DNA from: Eurosta solidaginis
Taxonomy: Eukaryota > Arthropoda > Insecta > Diptera > Tephritidae
Assembly: GCF_040869045.1 (NCBI RefSeq)
Contig: NC_090319.1
Span: 63,150,779 to 63,214,778, forward strand
Direction: 5' to 3'
Length of the DNA: 64,000 nucleotides
Positions 33,901 through 46,989 of this stretch are shown here, in pieces. A program made the position numbers and the translations under genes. The stretch's first letter is position 1. Each line of letters begins with the position of its first letter. The notes beneath the pieces are model-generated. The model worked only from the letters and a program-made list of their open reading frames with translations, did not search any database and was not told the DNA's origin.

Positions 33901-34590
33901 TAATTATTTGTTTATAAATAAATTCGGAGAGTTTAATTCTGTTGTTAATTTTAAACGTGAAGCTACAACTTTATTTTTAATGAGTAAATACCAAGAAACA
34001 ATGGGTATACTTAATTAGTTTTATCTGTTTCCAACCTGCTTAGTATGTTCTATTCTCGACTACCACAAAACCATAGTTGGAAGCAGTAACTATTTAGCCA
34101 CAAAATTTAATATCTTTATGTATATTCCAGAAAAATGAAATGAGCTCAGCATTGAACAAATATTTTGCTTTACTTTTGTCAAAGAAATTTCCTAATAATT
34201 GTTTGTTTATAAATGAATTCGGAGAGTTTAATTCTGTTGTTAATTTTAAACGTGGAGCTACAACTTTATTTTTAATGAGTAAATACCAAGAAACAATTGG
34301 TACACTTAATTAGTTTTATCTGTTTCCAACCTGCTTATTATGTTCTATTCTCTACTACCACAAAACCATAGTTGGAAGCAGTGAACTATTTAGCCACAAA
34401 ATTCAATATCTTTATGCATATTCCAGAAAAATGAAATGAGCTCAGCATTGAACAAATATTTTGCTTTACTTTTGTCAAAGAAATTTCCTAATAATTGTTT
34501 GTTCATAAATGAATTCGGAGAGTTTAATTCTGTTGTTAATTTTAAACGTGGAGCTACAACTTTATTTTTAATGAGTAAATACCAAGAAAC
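30951..34590 (+). repeat. Satellite array, subtype B, mixed multimer block
   Basis: From the first GAATTCGGAGAGTTTAATTC at 30963 the monomers are subtype B (about 296 bp, TGTTGTTAATTTTAAACGTG). A five-monomer higher-order period is visible. AATGCGGAGAGTTTAATTCT recurs at about 31553 and 33031, and the subtype A-like unit with TAATAACTGTTTG recurs at about 32126 and 33603, both about 1477 bp apart. Confidence 0.88.
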
Positions 34591-37500
34591 AATGGGTATA
34601 CTTAATTAGTTTTATCTGTTTCCAACCTGCTTAGTATGCTCTATTCTCGACTACCACAAAACCATATTTGGAAGCAGTAACTATTTAGCCACAAAATTTA
34701 ATATCTTTATGTATATTCCAGAAAAATGAAATGAGCTCAGCATTGAACAAATATTTTGCTTTACTTTTGTCAAAGAAATTTCCTAATAATTATTTGTTTA
34801 TAAATGAATTCGGAGAGTTTAATTCTGTTGTTAATTTTAAACGTGGAGCTACAACTTTATTTTTAATGAGTAAATACCAAGAAACAATTGGTACACTTAA
34901 TTAGTTTTATCTGTTTCCAACCTGCTTAGTATGCTCTATTCTCGACTACCACAAAACCATAGTTGGAAGCAGTAACTATTTAGCCACAAAATTTAATATC
35001 TTTATGTATATTCCAGAAAAATGAAATGAGCTCAGCATTGAACAAATATTTTGCTTTACTTTTGTCAAAGAAATTTCCTAATAATTGTTTGTTTATAAAT
35101 GAATTCGGAGAGTTTAATTCTGTTGTTAATTTTAAACGTGGAGCTACAACTTTATTTTTAATGAGTAAATACCAAGAAACAATTGGTACACTTAATTAGT
35201 TTTATCTGTTTCCAACCTGCTTAGTATGCTCTATTCTCGACTACCACAAAACCATAGTTGGAAGCAGTAACTATTTAGCCACAAAATTTAATATCTTTAT
35301 GTATATTCCAGAAAAATGAAATGAGCTCAGCATTGAACAAATATTTTGCTTTACTTTTGTCAAAGAAATTTCCTAATAATTGTTTGTTTATAAATGAATT
35401 CGGAGAGTTTAATTCTGTTGTTAATTTTAAACGTGGAGCTACAACTTTATTTTTAATGAGTAAATACCAAGAAACAATTGGTACACTTAATTAGTTTTAT
35501 CTGTTTCCAACCTGCTTAGTATGCTCTATTCTCGACTACCACAAAACCATACTTGGAAGCAGTAACTATTTAGCCACAAAATTTAATATCTTTATATATA
35601 TTCCAGAAAAATGAAATGAGCTCAGCATTGAACAAATATTTTGCTTTACTTTTGTCAAAGAAATTTCCTAATAATTGTTTGTTTATAAATGAATTCGGAG
35701 AGTTTAATTCTGTTGCTAATTTTAAACGTGGAGCTACAACTTTATTTTTAATGAGTAAATACCAAGAAACAATTGGTACACTTAATTAGTTTTATCTGTT
35801 TCCAACCTGCTTAGTATGCTCTATTCTCGACTACCACAAAACCATAGTTGGAAGCAGTAACTATTTAGCCACAAAATTTAATATCTTTATGTATATTCCA
35901 GAAAAATGAAATGAGCTCAGCATTGAACAAATATTTTGCTTTACTTTTGTCAAAGAAATTTCCTAATAATTGTTTGTTTATAAATGAATTCGGAGAGTTT
36001 AATTCTGTTGTTAATTTTAAACGTGGAGCTACAACTTTATTTTTAATGAGTAAATACCAAGAAACAATTGGTACACTTAATTAGTTTTATCTGTTTCCAA
36101 CCTGCTTAGTATGCTCTATTCTCGACTACCACAAAACCATAGTTGGAAGCAGTAACTATTTAGCCACAAAATTTAATATCTTTATGTATATTCCAGAAAA
36201 ATGAAATGAGCTCAGCATTGAACAAATATGTTGCTTTACTTTTGTCAAAGAAATTTCCTAATAATTGTTTGTTTATAAATGAATTCGGAGAGTTTAATTC
36301 TGTTGTTAATTTTAAACGTGGAGCTACAACTTTATTTTTAATGAGTAAATACCAAGAAACAATTGGTACACTTAATTAGTTTTATCTGTTTCCAACCTGC
36401 TTAGTATGCTCTATTCTCGACTACCACAAAACCATAGTTGGAAGCAGTAACTATTTAGCCACAAAATTTAATATCTTTATGTATATTCCAGAAAAATGAA
36501 ATGAGCTCAGCATTGAACAAATATTTTGCTTTACTTTTGTCAAAGAAATTTCCTAATAATTGTTTGTTTATAAATGAATTCGGAGAGTTTAATTCTGTTG
36601 TTAATTTTAAACGTGGAGCTACAACTTTATTTTTAATGAGTAAATACCAAGAAACAATTGGTACACTTAATTAGTTTTATCTGTTTCCAACCTGCTTAGT
36701 ATGCTCTATTCTCGACTACCACAAAACCATAGTTGGAAGCATTAACTATTTAGCCACAAAATTTAATATCTTTATGTATATTCCAGAAAAATGAAATGAG
36801 CTCAGCATTGAACAAATATTTTGCTTTACTTTTGTCAAAGAAATTTCCTAATAATTGTTTGTTTATAAATGAATTCGGAGAGTTTAATTCTGTTGTTAAT
36901 TTTAAACGTGGAGCTACAACTTTATTTTTAATGAGTAAATACCAAGAAACAATTGGTACACTTAATTAGTTTTATCTGTTTCCAACCTGCTTAGTATGCT
37001 CTATTCTCGACTACCACAAAACCATAGTTGGAAGCAGTAACTATTTAGCCACAAAATTTAATATCTTTATGTATATTCCAGAAAAATGAAATGAGCTCAG
37101 CATTGAACAAATATTTTGCTTTACTTTTGTCAAAGAAATTTCCTAATAATTGTTTGTTTATAAATGAATTCGGAGAGTTTAATTCTGTTGTTAATTTTAA
37201 ACGTGGAGCTACAACTTTATTTTTAATGAGTAAATACCAAGAAACAATTGGTACACTTAATTAGTTTTATCTGTTTCCAACCTGCTTAGTATGCTCTATT
37301 CTCGACTACCACAAAACCATAGTTGGAAGCAGTAACTATTTAGCCACAAAATTTAATATCTTTATGTATATTCCAGAAAAATGAAATGAGCTCAGCATTG
37401 AACAAATATTTTGCTTTACTTTTGTCAAAGAAATTTCCTAATAATTGTTTGTTTATAAATGAATTCGGAGAGTTTAATTCTGTTGTTAATTTTAAACGTG

Positions 37501-40500
37501 GAGCTACAACTTTATTTTTAATGAGTAAATACCAAGAAACAATTGGTACACTTAATTAGTTTTATCTGTTTCCAACCTGCTTAGTATGCTCTATTCTCGA
37601 CTACCACAAAACCATAGTTGGAAGCAGTAACTATTTAGCCACAAAATTTAATATCTATATGTATATTCCAGAAAAATGAAATGAGCTCAGCATTGAACAA
37701 ATATTTTGCTTTACTTTTGTCAAAGAAATTTCCTAATAATTGTTTGTTTATAAATGAATTCGGAGAGTTTAATTCTGTTGTTAATTTTAAACGTGGAGCT
37801 ACAACTTTATTTTTAATGAGTAAATACCAAGAAACAATTGGTACACTTAATTAGTTTTATCTGTTTCCAACCTGCTTAGTATGCTCTATTCTCGACTACC
37901 ACAAAACCATAGTTGGAAGCAGTAACTATTTAGCCACAAAATTTAATATCTTTATGTATATTCCAGAAAAATGAAATGAGCTCAGCATTGAACAAATATT
38001 TTGCTTTACTTTTGTCAAAGAAATTTCCTAATAATTGTTTGTTTATAAATGAATTCGGAGAGTTTAATTCTGTTGTTAATTTTAAACGTGGAGCTACAAC
38101 TTTATTTTTAATGAGTAAATACCAAGAAACAATTGGTACACTTAATTAGTTTTATCTGTTTCCAACCTGCTTAGTATGCTCTATTCTCGACTACCACAAA
38201 ACCATAGTTGGAAGCAGTAACTATTTAGCCACAAAATTTAATATCTTTATGTATATTCCAGAAAAATGAAATGAGCTCAGCATTGAACAAATATTTTGCT
38301 TTACTTTTGTCAAAGAAATTTCCTAATAATTGTTTGTTTATAAATGAATTCGGAGAGTTTAATTCTGTTGTTAATTTTAAACGTGGAGCTACAACTTTAT
38401 TTTTAATGAGTAAATACCAAGAAACAATTGGTACACTTAATTAGTTTTATCTGTTTCCAACCTGCTTAGTATGCTCTATTCTCGACTACCACAAAACCAT
38501 AGTTGGAAGCAGTAACTATTTAGCCACAAAATTTAATATCTTTATGTATATTCCAGAAAAATGAAATGAGCTCAGCATTGAACAAATATTTTGCTTTACT
38601 TTTGTCAAAGAAATTTCCTAATAATTGTTTGTTTATAAATGAATTCGGAGAGTTTAATTCTGTTGTTAATTTTAAACGTGGAGCTACAACTTTATTTTTA
38701 ATGAGTAAATACCAAGAAACAATTGGTACACTTAATTAGTTTTATCTGTTTCCAACCTGCTTAGTATGCTCTATTCTCGACTACCACAAAACCATAGTTG
38801 GAAGCAGTAACTATTTAGCCACAAAATTTAATATCTTTATGTATATTCCAGAAAAATGAAATGAGCTCAGCATTGAACAAATATTTTGCTTTACTTTTGT
38901 CAAAGAAATTTCCTAATAATTGTTTGTTTATAAATGAATTCGGAGAGTTTAATTCTGTTGTTAATTTTAAACGTGGAGCTACAACTTTATTTTTAATGAG
39001 TAAATACCAAGAAACAATTGGTACACTTAATTAGTTTTATCTGTTTCCAACCTGCTTAGTATGCTCTATTCTCGACTACCACAAAACCATAGTTGGAAGC
39101 AGTAACTATTTAGCCACAAAATTTAATATCTTTATGTATATTCCAGAAAAATGAAATGAGCTCAGCATTGAACAAATATTTTGCTTTACCTTTGTCAAAG
39201 AAATTTCCTAATAATTGTTTGTTTATAAATGAATTCGGAGAGTTTAATTCTGTTGTTAATTTTAAACGTGGAGCTACAACTTTATTTTTAATGAGTAAAT
39301 ACCAAGAAACAATTGGTACACTTAATTAGTTTTATCTGTTTCCAACCTGCTTAGTATGCTCTATTCTCGACTACCACAAAACCATAGTTGGAAGCAGTAA
39401 CTATTTAGCCACAAAATTTAATATCTTTATGTATATTCCAGAAAAATGAAATGAGCTCAGCATTGAACAAATATTTTGCTTTACTTTTGTCAAAGAAATT
39501 TCCTAATAATTGTTTGTTTATAAATGAATTCGGAGAGTTTAATTCTGTTGTTAATTTTAAACGTGGAGCTACAACTTTATTTTTAATGAGTAAATACCAA
39601 GAAACAATTGGTACACTTAATTAGTTTTATCTGTTTCCAACCTGCTTAGTATGCTCTATTCTCGACTACCACAAAACCATAGTTGGAAGCAGTAACTATT
39701 TAGCCACAAAATTTAATATCTTTATGTATATTCCAGAAAAATGAAATGAGCTCAGCATTGAACAAATATTTTGCTTTACTTTTGTCAAAGAAATTTCCTA
39801 ATAATTGTTTGTTTATAAATGAATTCGGAGAGTTTAATTCTGTTGTTAATTTTAAACGTGGAGCTACAACTTTATTTTTAATGAGTAAATACCAAGAAAC
39901 AATTGGTACACTTAATTAGTTTTATCTGTTTCCAACCTGCTTAGTATCCTCTATTCTCGACTACCACAAAACCATAGTTGGAAGCAGTAACTATTTAGCC
40001 ACAAAATTTAATATCTTTATATATATTCCAGAAAAATGAAATGAGCTCAGCATTGAACAAATATTTTGCTTTACTTTTGTCAAAGAAATTTCCTAATAAT
40101 TGTTTGTTTATAAATGAATTCGGAGAGTTTAATTCTGTTGTTAATTTTAAACGTGGAGCTACAACTTTATTTTTAATGAGTAAATACCAAGAAACAATTG
40201 GTACACTTAATTAGTTTTATCTGTTTCCAACCTGCTTAGTATGCTCTATTCTCGACTACCACAAAACCATAGTTGGAAGCAGTAACTATTTAGCCACAAA
40301 ATTTAATATCTTTATATATATTCCAGAAAAATGAAATGAGCTCAGCATTGAACAAATATTTTGCTTTACTTTTGTCAAAGAAATTTCCTAATAATTGTTT
40401 GTTTATAAATGAATTCGGAGAGTTTAATTCTGTTGTTAATTTTAAACGTGGAGCTACAACTTTATTTTTAATGAGTAAATACCAAGAAACAATTGGTACA

Positions 40501-40790
40501 CTTAATTAGTTTTATCTGTTTCCAACCTGCTTAGTATGCTCTATTCTCGACTACCACAAAACCATAGTTGGAAGCAGTAACTATTTAGCCACAAAATTTA
40601 ATATCTTTATGTATATTCCAGAAAAATGAAATGAGCTCAGCATTGAACAAATATTTTGCTTTACTTTTGTCAAAGAAATTTCCTAATAATTGTTTGTTTA
40701 TAAATGAATTCGGAGAGTTTAATTCTGTTGTTAATTTTAAACGTGGAGCTACAACTTTATTTTTAATGAGTAAATACCAAGAAACAATGG
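34591..40790 (+). repeat. Highly homogenised 295-bp subtype B block
   Basis: About 21 successive 295-bp monomers are nearly identical. They are marked by ATGCTCTATTCTCGACTACC, the one-base-shorter GCAGTAACTATTTAGCC and TTTAATATCTTTATGTATAT. Many neighbours differ at no visible position; isolated changes include TTTATATATATTCC (35593, 40017, 40313) and ATATGTTGC (36227). Such uniformity implies recent amplification or gene conversion. Confidence 0.93.
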
Positions 40791-42682
40791 GTATACTTAA
40801 TTAGTTTTATCTGTTTCCAACCTGCTTAGTATGTTCTATTCTCTACTACCACAAAACCATAGTTGGAAGCAGTGAACTATTTATCCACAAAATTCAATAT
40901 CTTTATGCATATCCCAGCGAAATGAAATGAGCCCAGCATTGAACAAATATTTTGCTTTACTTTTTTTAAAGGAAATTTCCTAATAACTGTTTGTTTATAA
41001 ATGTATTCGCAGAGTTGAATTGTGATATTAATTTGAAACGTGTACCTACAACTTTATTTTTAATGAGTAAATACCAAGAAACAATTGGTACACTTAATTA
41101 GTTATATCTGTTTCCAACCTGCTTAGTATGTTCTATTCTCGACTACCACAAAACCATAGTTGGAAGCAGTAACTATTTAGCCACAAAATTTAATATCTTT
41201 ATGTATATTCCAGAAAAATGAAATGAGCTCAGCATTGAACAAATATTTTGCTTTACTTTTGTCAAAGAAATTTCCTAATAATTATTTGTTTATAAATGAA
41301 TTCGGAGAGTTTAATTCTGTTGTTAATTTTAAACGTGGAGCTACAACTTTATTTTTAATGAGTAAATACCAAGAAACAATGGGTATACTTAATTAGTTTT
41401 ATCTGTTTCCAACCTGCTTAGTATGTTCTATTCTCGACTACCACAAAACCATAGTTGGAAGCAGTAACTATTTAGCCACAAAATTTAATATCTTTATGTA
41501 TATTCCAGAAAAATGAAATGAGCTCAGCATTGAACAAATATTTTGCTTTACTTTTGTCAAAGAAATTTCCTAATAATTGTTTGTTTATAAATGAATTCGG
41601 AGATTTTAATTCTGTTGTTAATTTTAAACGTGGAGCTACAACTTTATTTTTAATGAGTAAATACCAAGAAACAATTGGTACACTTAATTAGTTTTATCTG
41701 TTTCCAACCTGCTTATTATGTTCTATTCTCTACTACCACAAAACCATAGTTGGAAGCAGTGAACTATTTAGCCACAAAATTCAATATCTTTATGCATATT
41801 CCAGAAAAATGAAATGAGCTCAGCATTGAACAAATATTTTGCTTTACTTTTGTCAAAGAAATTTCCTAATAATTGTTTGTTTATAAATGAATTCGGAGAG
41901 TTTAATTCTGTTGTTAATTTTAAACGTGGAGCTACAACTTTATTTTTAATGAGTAAATACCAAGAAACAATGGGTATACTTAATTAGTTTTATCTGTTTC
42001 CAACCTGCTTAGTATGCTCTATTCTCGACTACCACAAAACCATAGTTGGAAGCAGTAACTATTTAGCCACAAAATTTAATATCTTTATGTATATTCCAGA
42101 AAAATGAAATGAGCTCAGCATTGAACAAATATTTTGCTTTACTTTTGTCAAAGAAATTTCCTAATAATTATTTGTTTATAAATGAATTCGGAGAGTTTAA
42201 TTCTGTTGTTAATTTTAAACGTGGAGCTACAACTTTATTTTTAATGAGTAAATACCAAGAAACAATTGGTACACTTATTTAGTTTTATCTGTTTCCAACC
42301 TGCTTAGTATGCACTATTCTCGACTACCACAAAACCATAGTTGGAAGCAGTAACTATTTAGCCACAAAATTTAATATCTTTATGTATATTCCAGAAAAAT
42401 GAAATGAGCTCAGCATTGAACAAATATTTTGCTTTACTTTTGTCAAAGAAATTTCCTAATAATTGTTTGTTTATAAATGAATTCGGAGAGTTTATTTCTG
42501 TTGTTAATTTTAAACGTGGAGCTACAACTTTATTTTTAATGAGTAAATACCAAGAAACAATTGGTACACTAAATTAGTTTTATCTGTTTCCAACCTGCTT
42601 AGTATGCTCTATTCTCGACTACCACAAAACCATAGTTGGAAGCAGTAACTATTTAGCCACAAAATTTAATATCTTTATGTAT
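40791..42682 (+). repeat. Subtype B block repeating the 33.4-34.6 kb segment
   Basis: The order of variants after 40791 copies that after about 33410: ATTTATCC unit, CCCAGCGAAATG, GAGCCCAGC, the subtype A-like unit with TAATAACTGTTTG (about 40980), then GTTATATCTG and ATTATTTGTTTATAAA. The offset is about 7378 bp, close to 25 monomers. The block ends where the solo LTR is inserted. Confidence 0.85.
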
Positions 42683-43102
42683 TGTCACGGATATTACCAC
42701 CCCTAAGTTATCCCATCACTAAGGCGATGCTAAGGCCATGCCAAGCAGTATTTACGTTAATAATCAAATCAAGTATACACATATATAAGGCAGCCCAGAG
42801 AGATGTCACACACAGATGCATTTACTTATACGGCTATGTGCGCGCGAGAGACTGTAAACTACAAACATTCACATCAATAATTCAATCTTTATGTGTTTAC
42901 ATAAACGAATAAATAATTGCGTCTACACATATGTACGTATACGAGCAGCGGAGCGGCAATGCACAAACACATGCATATATCTTATATCAGTGGTCACAAG
43001 AGAGGGCAATAATTTGTGCACGTAGTTGTGGCTGGCGATTGTGTAGCCGAAACAACTAGTAACTTCTGGAAATCGAAGAGCTTAGAAGTATGCAGCGTAA
43101 AC

Positions 43103-43110
43103 TATAAAAG
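43103..43110 (+). promoter_or_regulatory. TATA-like box of the LTR promoter
   Basis: TATAAAAG lies 421 bp into the LTR, where a U3 promoter would be expected. Functional status is unknown. Confidence 0.5.
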
Positions 43111-43288
43111 CGGTGCAGGCGAGTAAGAAGTAATTCAGTTTGATTTGAGTTGTCAAGCAGTTTGATTAAGACGATATCTAGCGAGCAATAGCAGTGCTAT
43201 TTTGAACAGTAGAGTTTCATTGAGCTATCAATCAGTGTGGTTATTAAGCAAGCTATTCGTTGCACAGTTTGTTATTGTGAAGTACTTT

Positions 43289-43294
43289 AATAAA
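43289..43294 (+). promoter_or_regulatory. Polyadenylation signal of the LTR
   Basis: AATAAA lies about 180 bp downstream of the TATA-like box and 105 bp before the LTR end, consistent with an R/U5 polyadenylation signal. It is conserved in the decayed copy as TTTATT in ATGGCCTTTATTAAAG. Confidence 0.5.
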
Positions 43295-43399
43295 GGCCAT
43301 TTTGCATTATTACAAATTGGAGTTATTTATTCAACAGTTTAGTGATTCGAACTTAGCAGAGGATTACAAATAAGAGGATTTACAAGCAAATTCGTTACA

Positions 43400-46300
43400 G
43401 TATATTCCAGAAAAATGAAATGAGCTCAGCATTGAACAAATATTTTGCTTTACTTTTGTCAAAGAAATTTCCTAATAATTATTTGTTTATAAATGAATTC
43501 GGAGAGATTAATTCTGTTGTTAATTTCAAACGTGGAGCTACAACTTTATTTTTAATGAGTAAATACCAAGAAACAATGGGTATACTTAATTAGTTTTATC
43601 TGTTTCCAACCTGCTTAGTATGTTCTATTCTCTACTACCACAAAACCATAGTTGGAAGCAGTGAACTATTTAGCCACAAAATTCAATAACTTTATGCATA
43701 TCCCAGAAAAATGAAATGAGCTCAGCATTGAACAACTATTTTGCTTTACTTTTGTCAAAGAATTTTCCTAATAATTGTTTGTTTATAAATGAATTCGGAG
43801 AGTTTAATTCTGTTTTTAATTTTAAACGTGGAGCTACAACTTTATTTTTAATGAGTAAATACCAAGAAACAATTGGTACACTTAATTAGTTTTATCTGTT
43901 TGCAACCTGCTTAGTATGTTCTATTCTCTACTACCACAAAACCATAGTTGGAAGCAGTGAAATATTTAGCCACAAAATTCAATAACTTTATGCATATCCC
44001 AGAAAAATGAAATGAGCTCAGCATTGAACAAATATTTTGCTTTACTTTTGTCAAAGAAATTTCCTAATAATTGTTTGTTTATAAATGAATTCGGAGAGTT
44101 TAATTCTGTTTTTAATTTTAAACGTGGAGCTACAACTTTATTTTTAATTAGTAAATACCAAGAAACAATTGGTACATTTAATTAGTTTTATCTGTTTGCA
44201 ACCTGCTTAGTATGTTCTATTCTCTACTACCACAAAACCATAGTTGGACGCAGTGAACTATTTAGCCACAAAATTCAATAACTTTATGCATATCCCAGAA
44301 AAATGAAATGAGCTCAGCATTGAACAATTATTTTGCTTTACTTTTGTCAAAGAATTTTCCTAATAATTGTTTGTTTATAAATGAATTCGGAGAGTTTAAT
44401 TCTGTTGTTAATTTTAAACGTGGAGCTACAACTTTATTTTTAATGAGTAAATACCAAGAAACAATTGGTACACTTAATTAGTTATATCTGTTTCCAACCT
44501 GCTTAGTATGTTCTATTCTCGACTACCACAAAACCATAGTTGGAAGCAGTGAACTATTTAGCCACAAAATTCAATATCTTTATGCATATTCCAGAAAAAT
44601 GAAATGAGCTCAGCATTGAACAAATATTTGCTTTACTTTTGTCAAAGAAATTTCCTAATAATTGTTTGTTTATAAATGAATTCGGAGAGTTTAATTCTGT
44701 TGTTAATTTTAAACGTGGAGCTACAACTTTATTTTTAATGAGTAAATACCAAGAAACAATTGGTACACTTAATTAGTTTTATCTGTTTGCAACCTGCTTA
44801 GTATGTTCTATTCTCTACTACCACAAAACCATAGTTGGAAGCAGTGAACTATTTAGCCACAAAATTCAATAACTTTATGCATATTCCAGAAAAATGAAAT
44901 GAGCTCAGCATTGAACAAATATTTTGCTTTACTTTTGTCAAAGAAATTTCCTAATAATTGTTTGTTTATAAATGAATTCGGAGAGTTTAATTCTGTTTTT
45001 AATTTTAAACGTGGAGCTACAACTTTATTTTTAATGAGTAAATACCAAGAAACAATTGGTACACTTAATTAGTTTTATCTGTTTGCAACCTGCTTAGTAT
45101 GTTCTATTCTCTACTACCACAAAACCATAGTTGGAAGCAGTGAACTATTTAGCCACAAACTTCAATAACTTTGTGCATATCCCAGAAAAATGAAATGAGC
45201 TCAGCATTGAACAACTATTTTGCTTTACTTTTGTCAAAGAATTTTCCTAATAATTGTTTGTTTATAAATGAATTCGGAGAGTTTAATTCTGTTGTTAATT
45301 TTAAACGTGGAGCTACAACTTTATTTTTAATGAGTAAATACCAAGAAACAATGGGTATACTTAATTAGTTTTATCTGTTTCCAACCTGCTTAGTATGTTC
45401 TATTCTCTACTACCACAAAACCATAGTTGGAAGCAGTGAACTATTTAGCCACAAAATTCAATATCTTTATGCATATTCCAGAAAAATGAAATGAGGTCAG
45501 CATTGAACAAATATTTTGCTTTACTTTTGTCAAAGAAATTTCCGAATAATTGTTTGTTTATAAATGAATTCGGAGAGTTTAATTCTGTTGTTAATTTTAA
45601 ACGTGGAACTACAACTTTATTTTTAATGAGTAAATACCAAGAAACAATGGGTATACTTAATTAGTTTTATCTGTTTCCAACCTGCTTAGTATGTTCTATT
45701 CTCTACTACCACAAAACCATAGTTGGAAGCAGTGAACTATTTAGCCACAAAATTCAATATCTTTATGCATATCCCAGCAAAATGAAATGAGCCCAGCATT
45801 GAACAAATATTTTGCTTTACTTTTTTTAAAGGAAATTTCTTAATAACTGTTTGTTTATAAATGTATTCGTAGAGTTGAATTGTGATATTAATTTGAAACG
45901 TGTACCTACAACTTTATTTTTAATGAGTAAATACCAAGAAACAATTGGTACACTTAATTAGTTATATCTGTTTCCAATCTGCTTAGTATGTTCTATTCTC
46001 GACTACCACAAAACCATAGTTGGAAGCAGTAACTATTTAGCCACAAAATTTAATATCTTTATGTATATTCCAGAAAAATGAAATGAGCTCAGCATTGAAC
46101 AAATATTTGCTTTACTTTTGTCAAAGAAATTTCCTAATAATTGTTTGTTTATAAATGAATTCGGAGAGTTTAATTCTGTTGTTAATTTTAAACGTGGAGC
46201 TACAACTTTATTTTTAATGAGTAAATACCAAGAAACAATGGGTATACTTAATTAGTTTTATCTGTTTCCAACCTGCTTAGCATGTTCTATTCTCGACTAC

Positions 46301-46989
46301 CACAAAACCATAGTTGAAAGCAGTGAACTATTTAGCCACAAAATTCAATATCTTTATGCATATTCCAGAAAAATGAAATGAGGTCAGCATTGAACAAATA
46401 TTTTGCTTTACTTTTGTCAAAGAAATTTCCTAATAATTGTTTGTTTATAAATGAATTCGGAGAGTTTAATTCTGTTGTTAATTTTAAACGTGGAGCTACA
46501 ACTTTATTTTTAATGAGTAAATACCAAGAAACAATGGGTATACTTAATTAGTTTTATCTGTTTCCAACCTGCTTAGTATGTTCTATTCTCGACTACCACA
46601 AAACCATAGTTGGAAGCAGTGAACTATTTAGCCACAAAATTTAATATCTTTATGTATATTCCAGAAAAATGAAATGAGCTCAGCATTGAACAAATATTTG
46701 CTTTACTTTTGTCAAAGAAATTTCCTAATAATTGTTTGTTTATAAATGAATTCGGAGAGTTTAATTCTGTTGTTAATTTTAAACGTGGAGCTACAACTTT
46801 ATTTTTAATGAGTAAATACCAAGAAACAATGGGTATACTTAATTAGTTTTATCTGTTTCCAACCTTCTTAGTATGTTCTATTCTCTACTACCACAAAACC
46901 ATAGTTGGAAGCAGTGAACTATTTAGCCACAAAATTCAATATCTTTATGCATATTCCAGAAAAATGAAATGAGCTCAGCATTGAACAAA
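43400..46989 (+). repeat. Satellite array, subtype B, mixed block after the LTR
   Basis: About 12 monomers with several private variants: CTGTTTGCAACCTGC in five units (about 43900-45090), TTCAATAACTTTATGCATAT, AAAGAATTTTCCT, and another subtype A-like unit with TAATAACTGTTTG near 45843. The last is the fourth such unit in the subtype B region. Confidence 0.88.

Larger units (their letters stand above)
42683..43399 (+). mobile_element. Solo LTR, gypsy type, inserted in the satellite
   Basis: A 717-bp non-satellite insertion with TGT...ACA termini (TGTCACGG... and ...TTCGTTACA). GTAT precedes it (42679-42682) and follows it (43400-43403). Removing the insert and one GTAT restores the normal monomer TTTATGTATATTCC, so this is a clean 4-bp target-site duplication, usual for Ty3/gypsy elements. 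No gag, pol, primer-binding site or second LTR is present, as expected after LTR-LTR recombination. A 76-codon frame at its start is not credible as a gene. A shorter, decayed relative sits in the palindrome loop at 14047-14419. Confidence 0.9.

Noticed and set aside
42682..42912. A 76-codon frame at the start of the solo LTR
   Set aside because: It lies in the LTR, has no recognisable motif, and is not preserved in the related LTR at 14047-14419.
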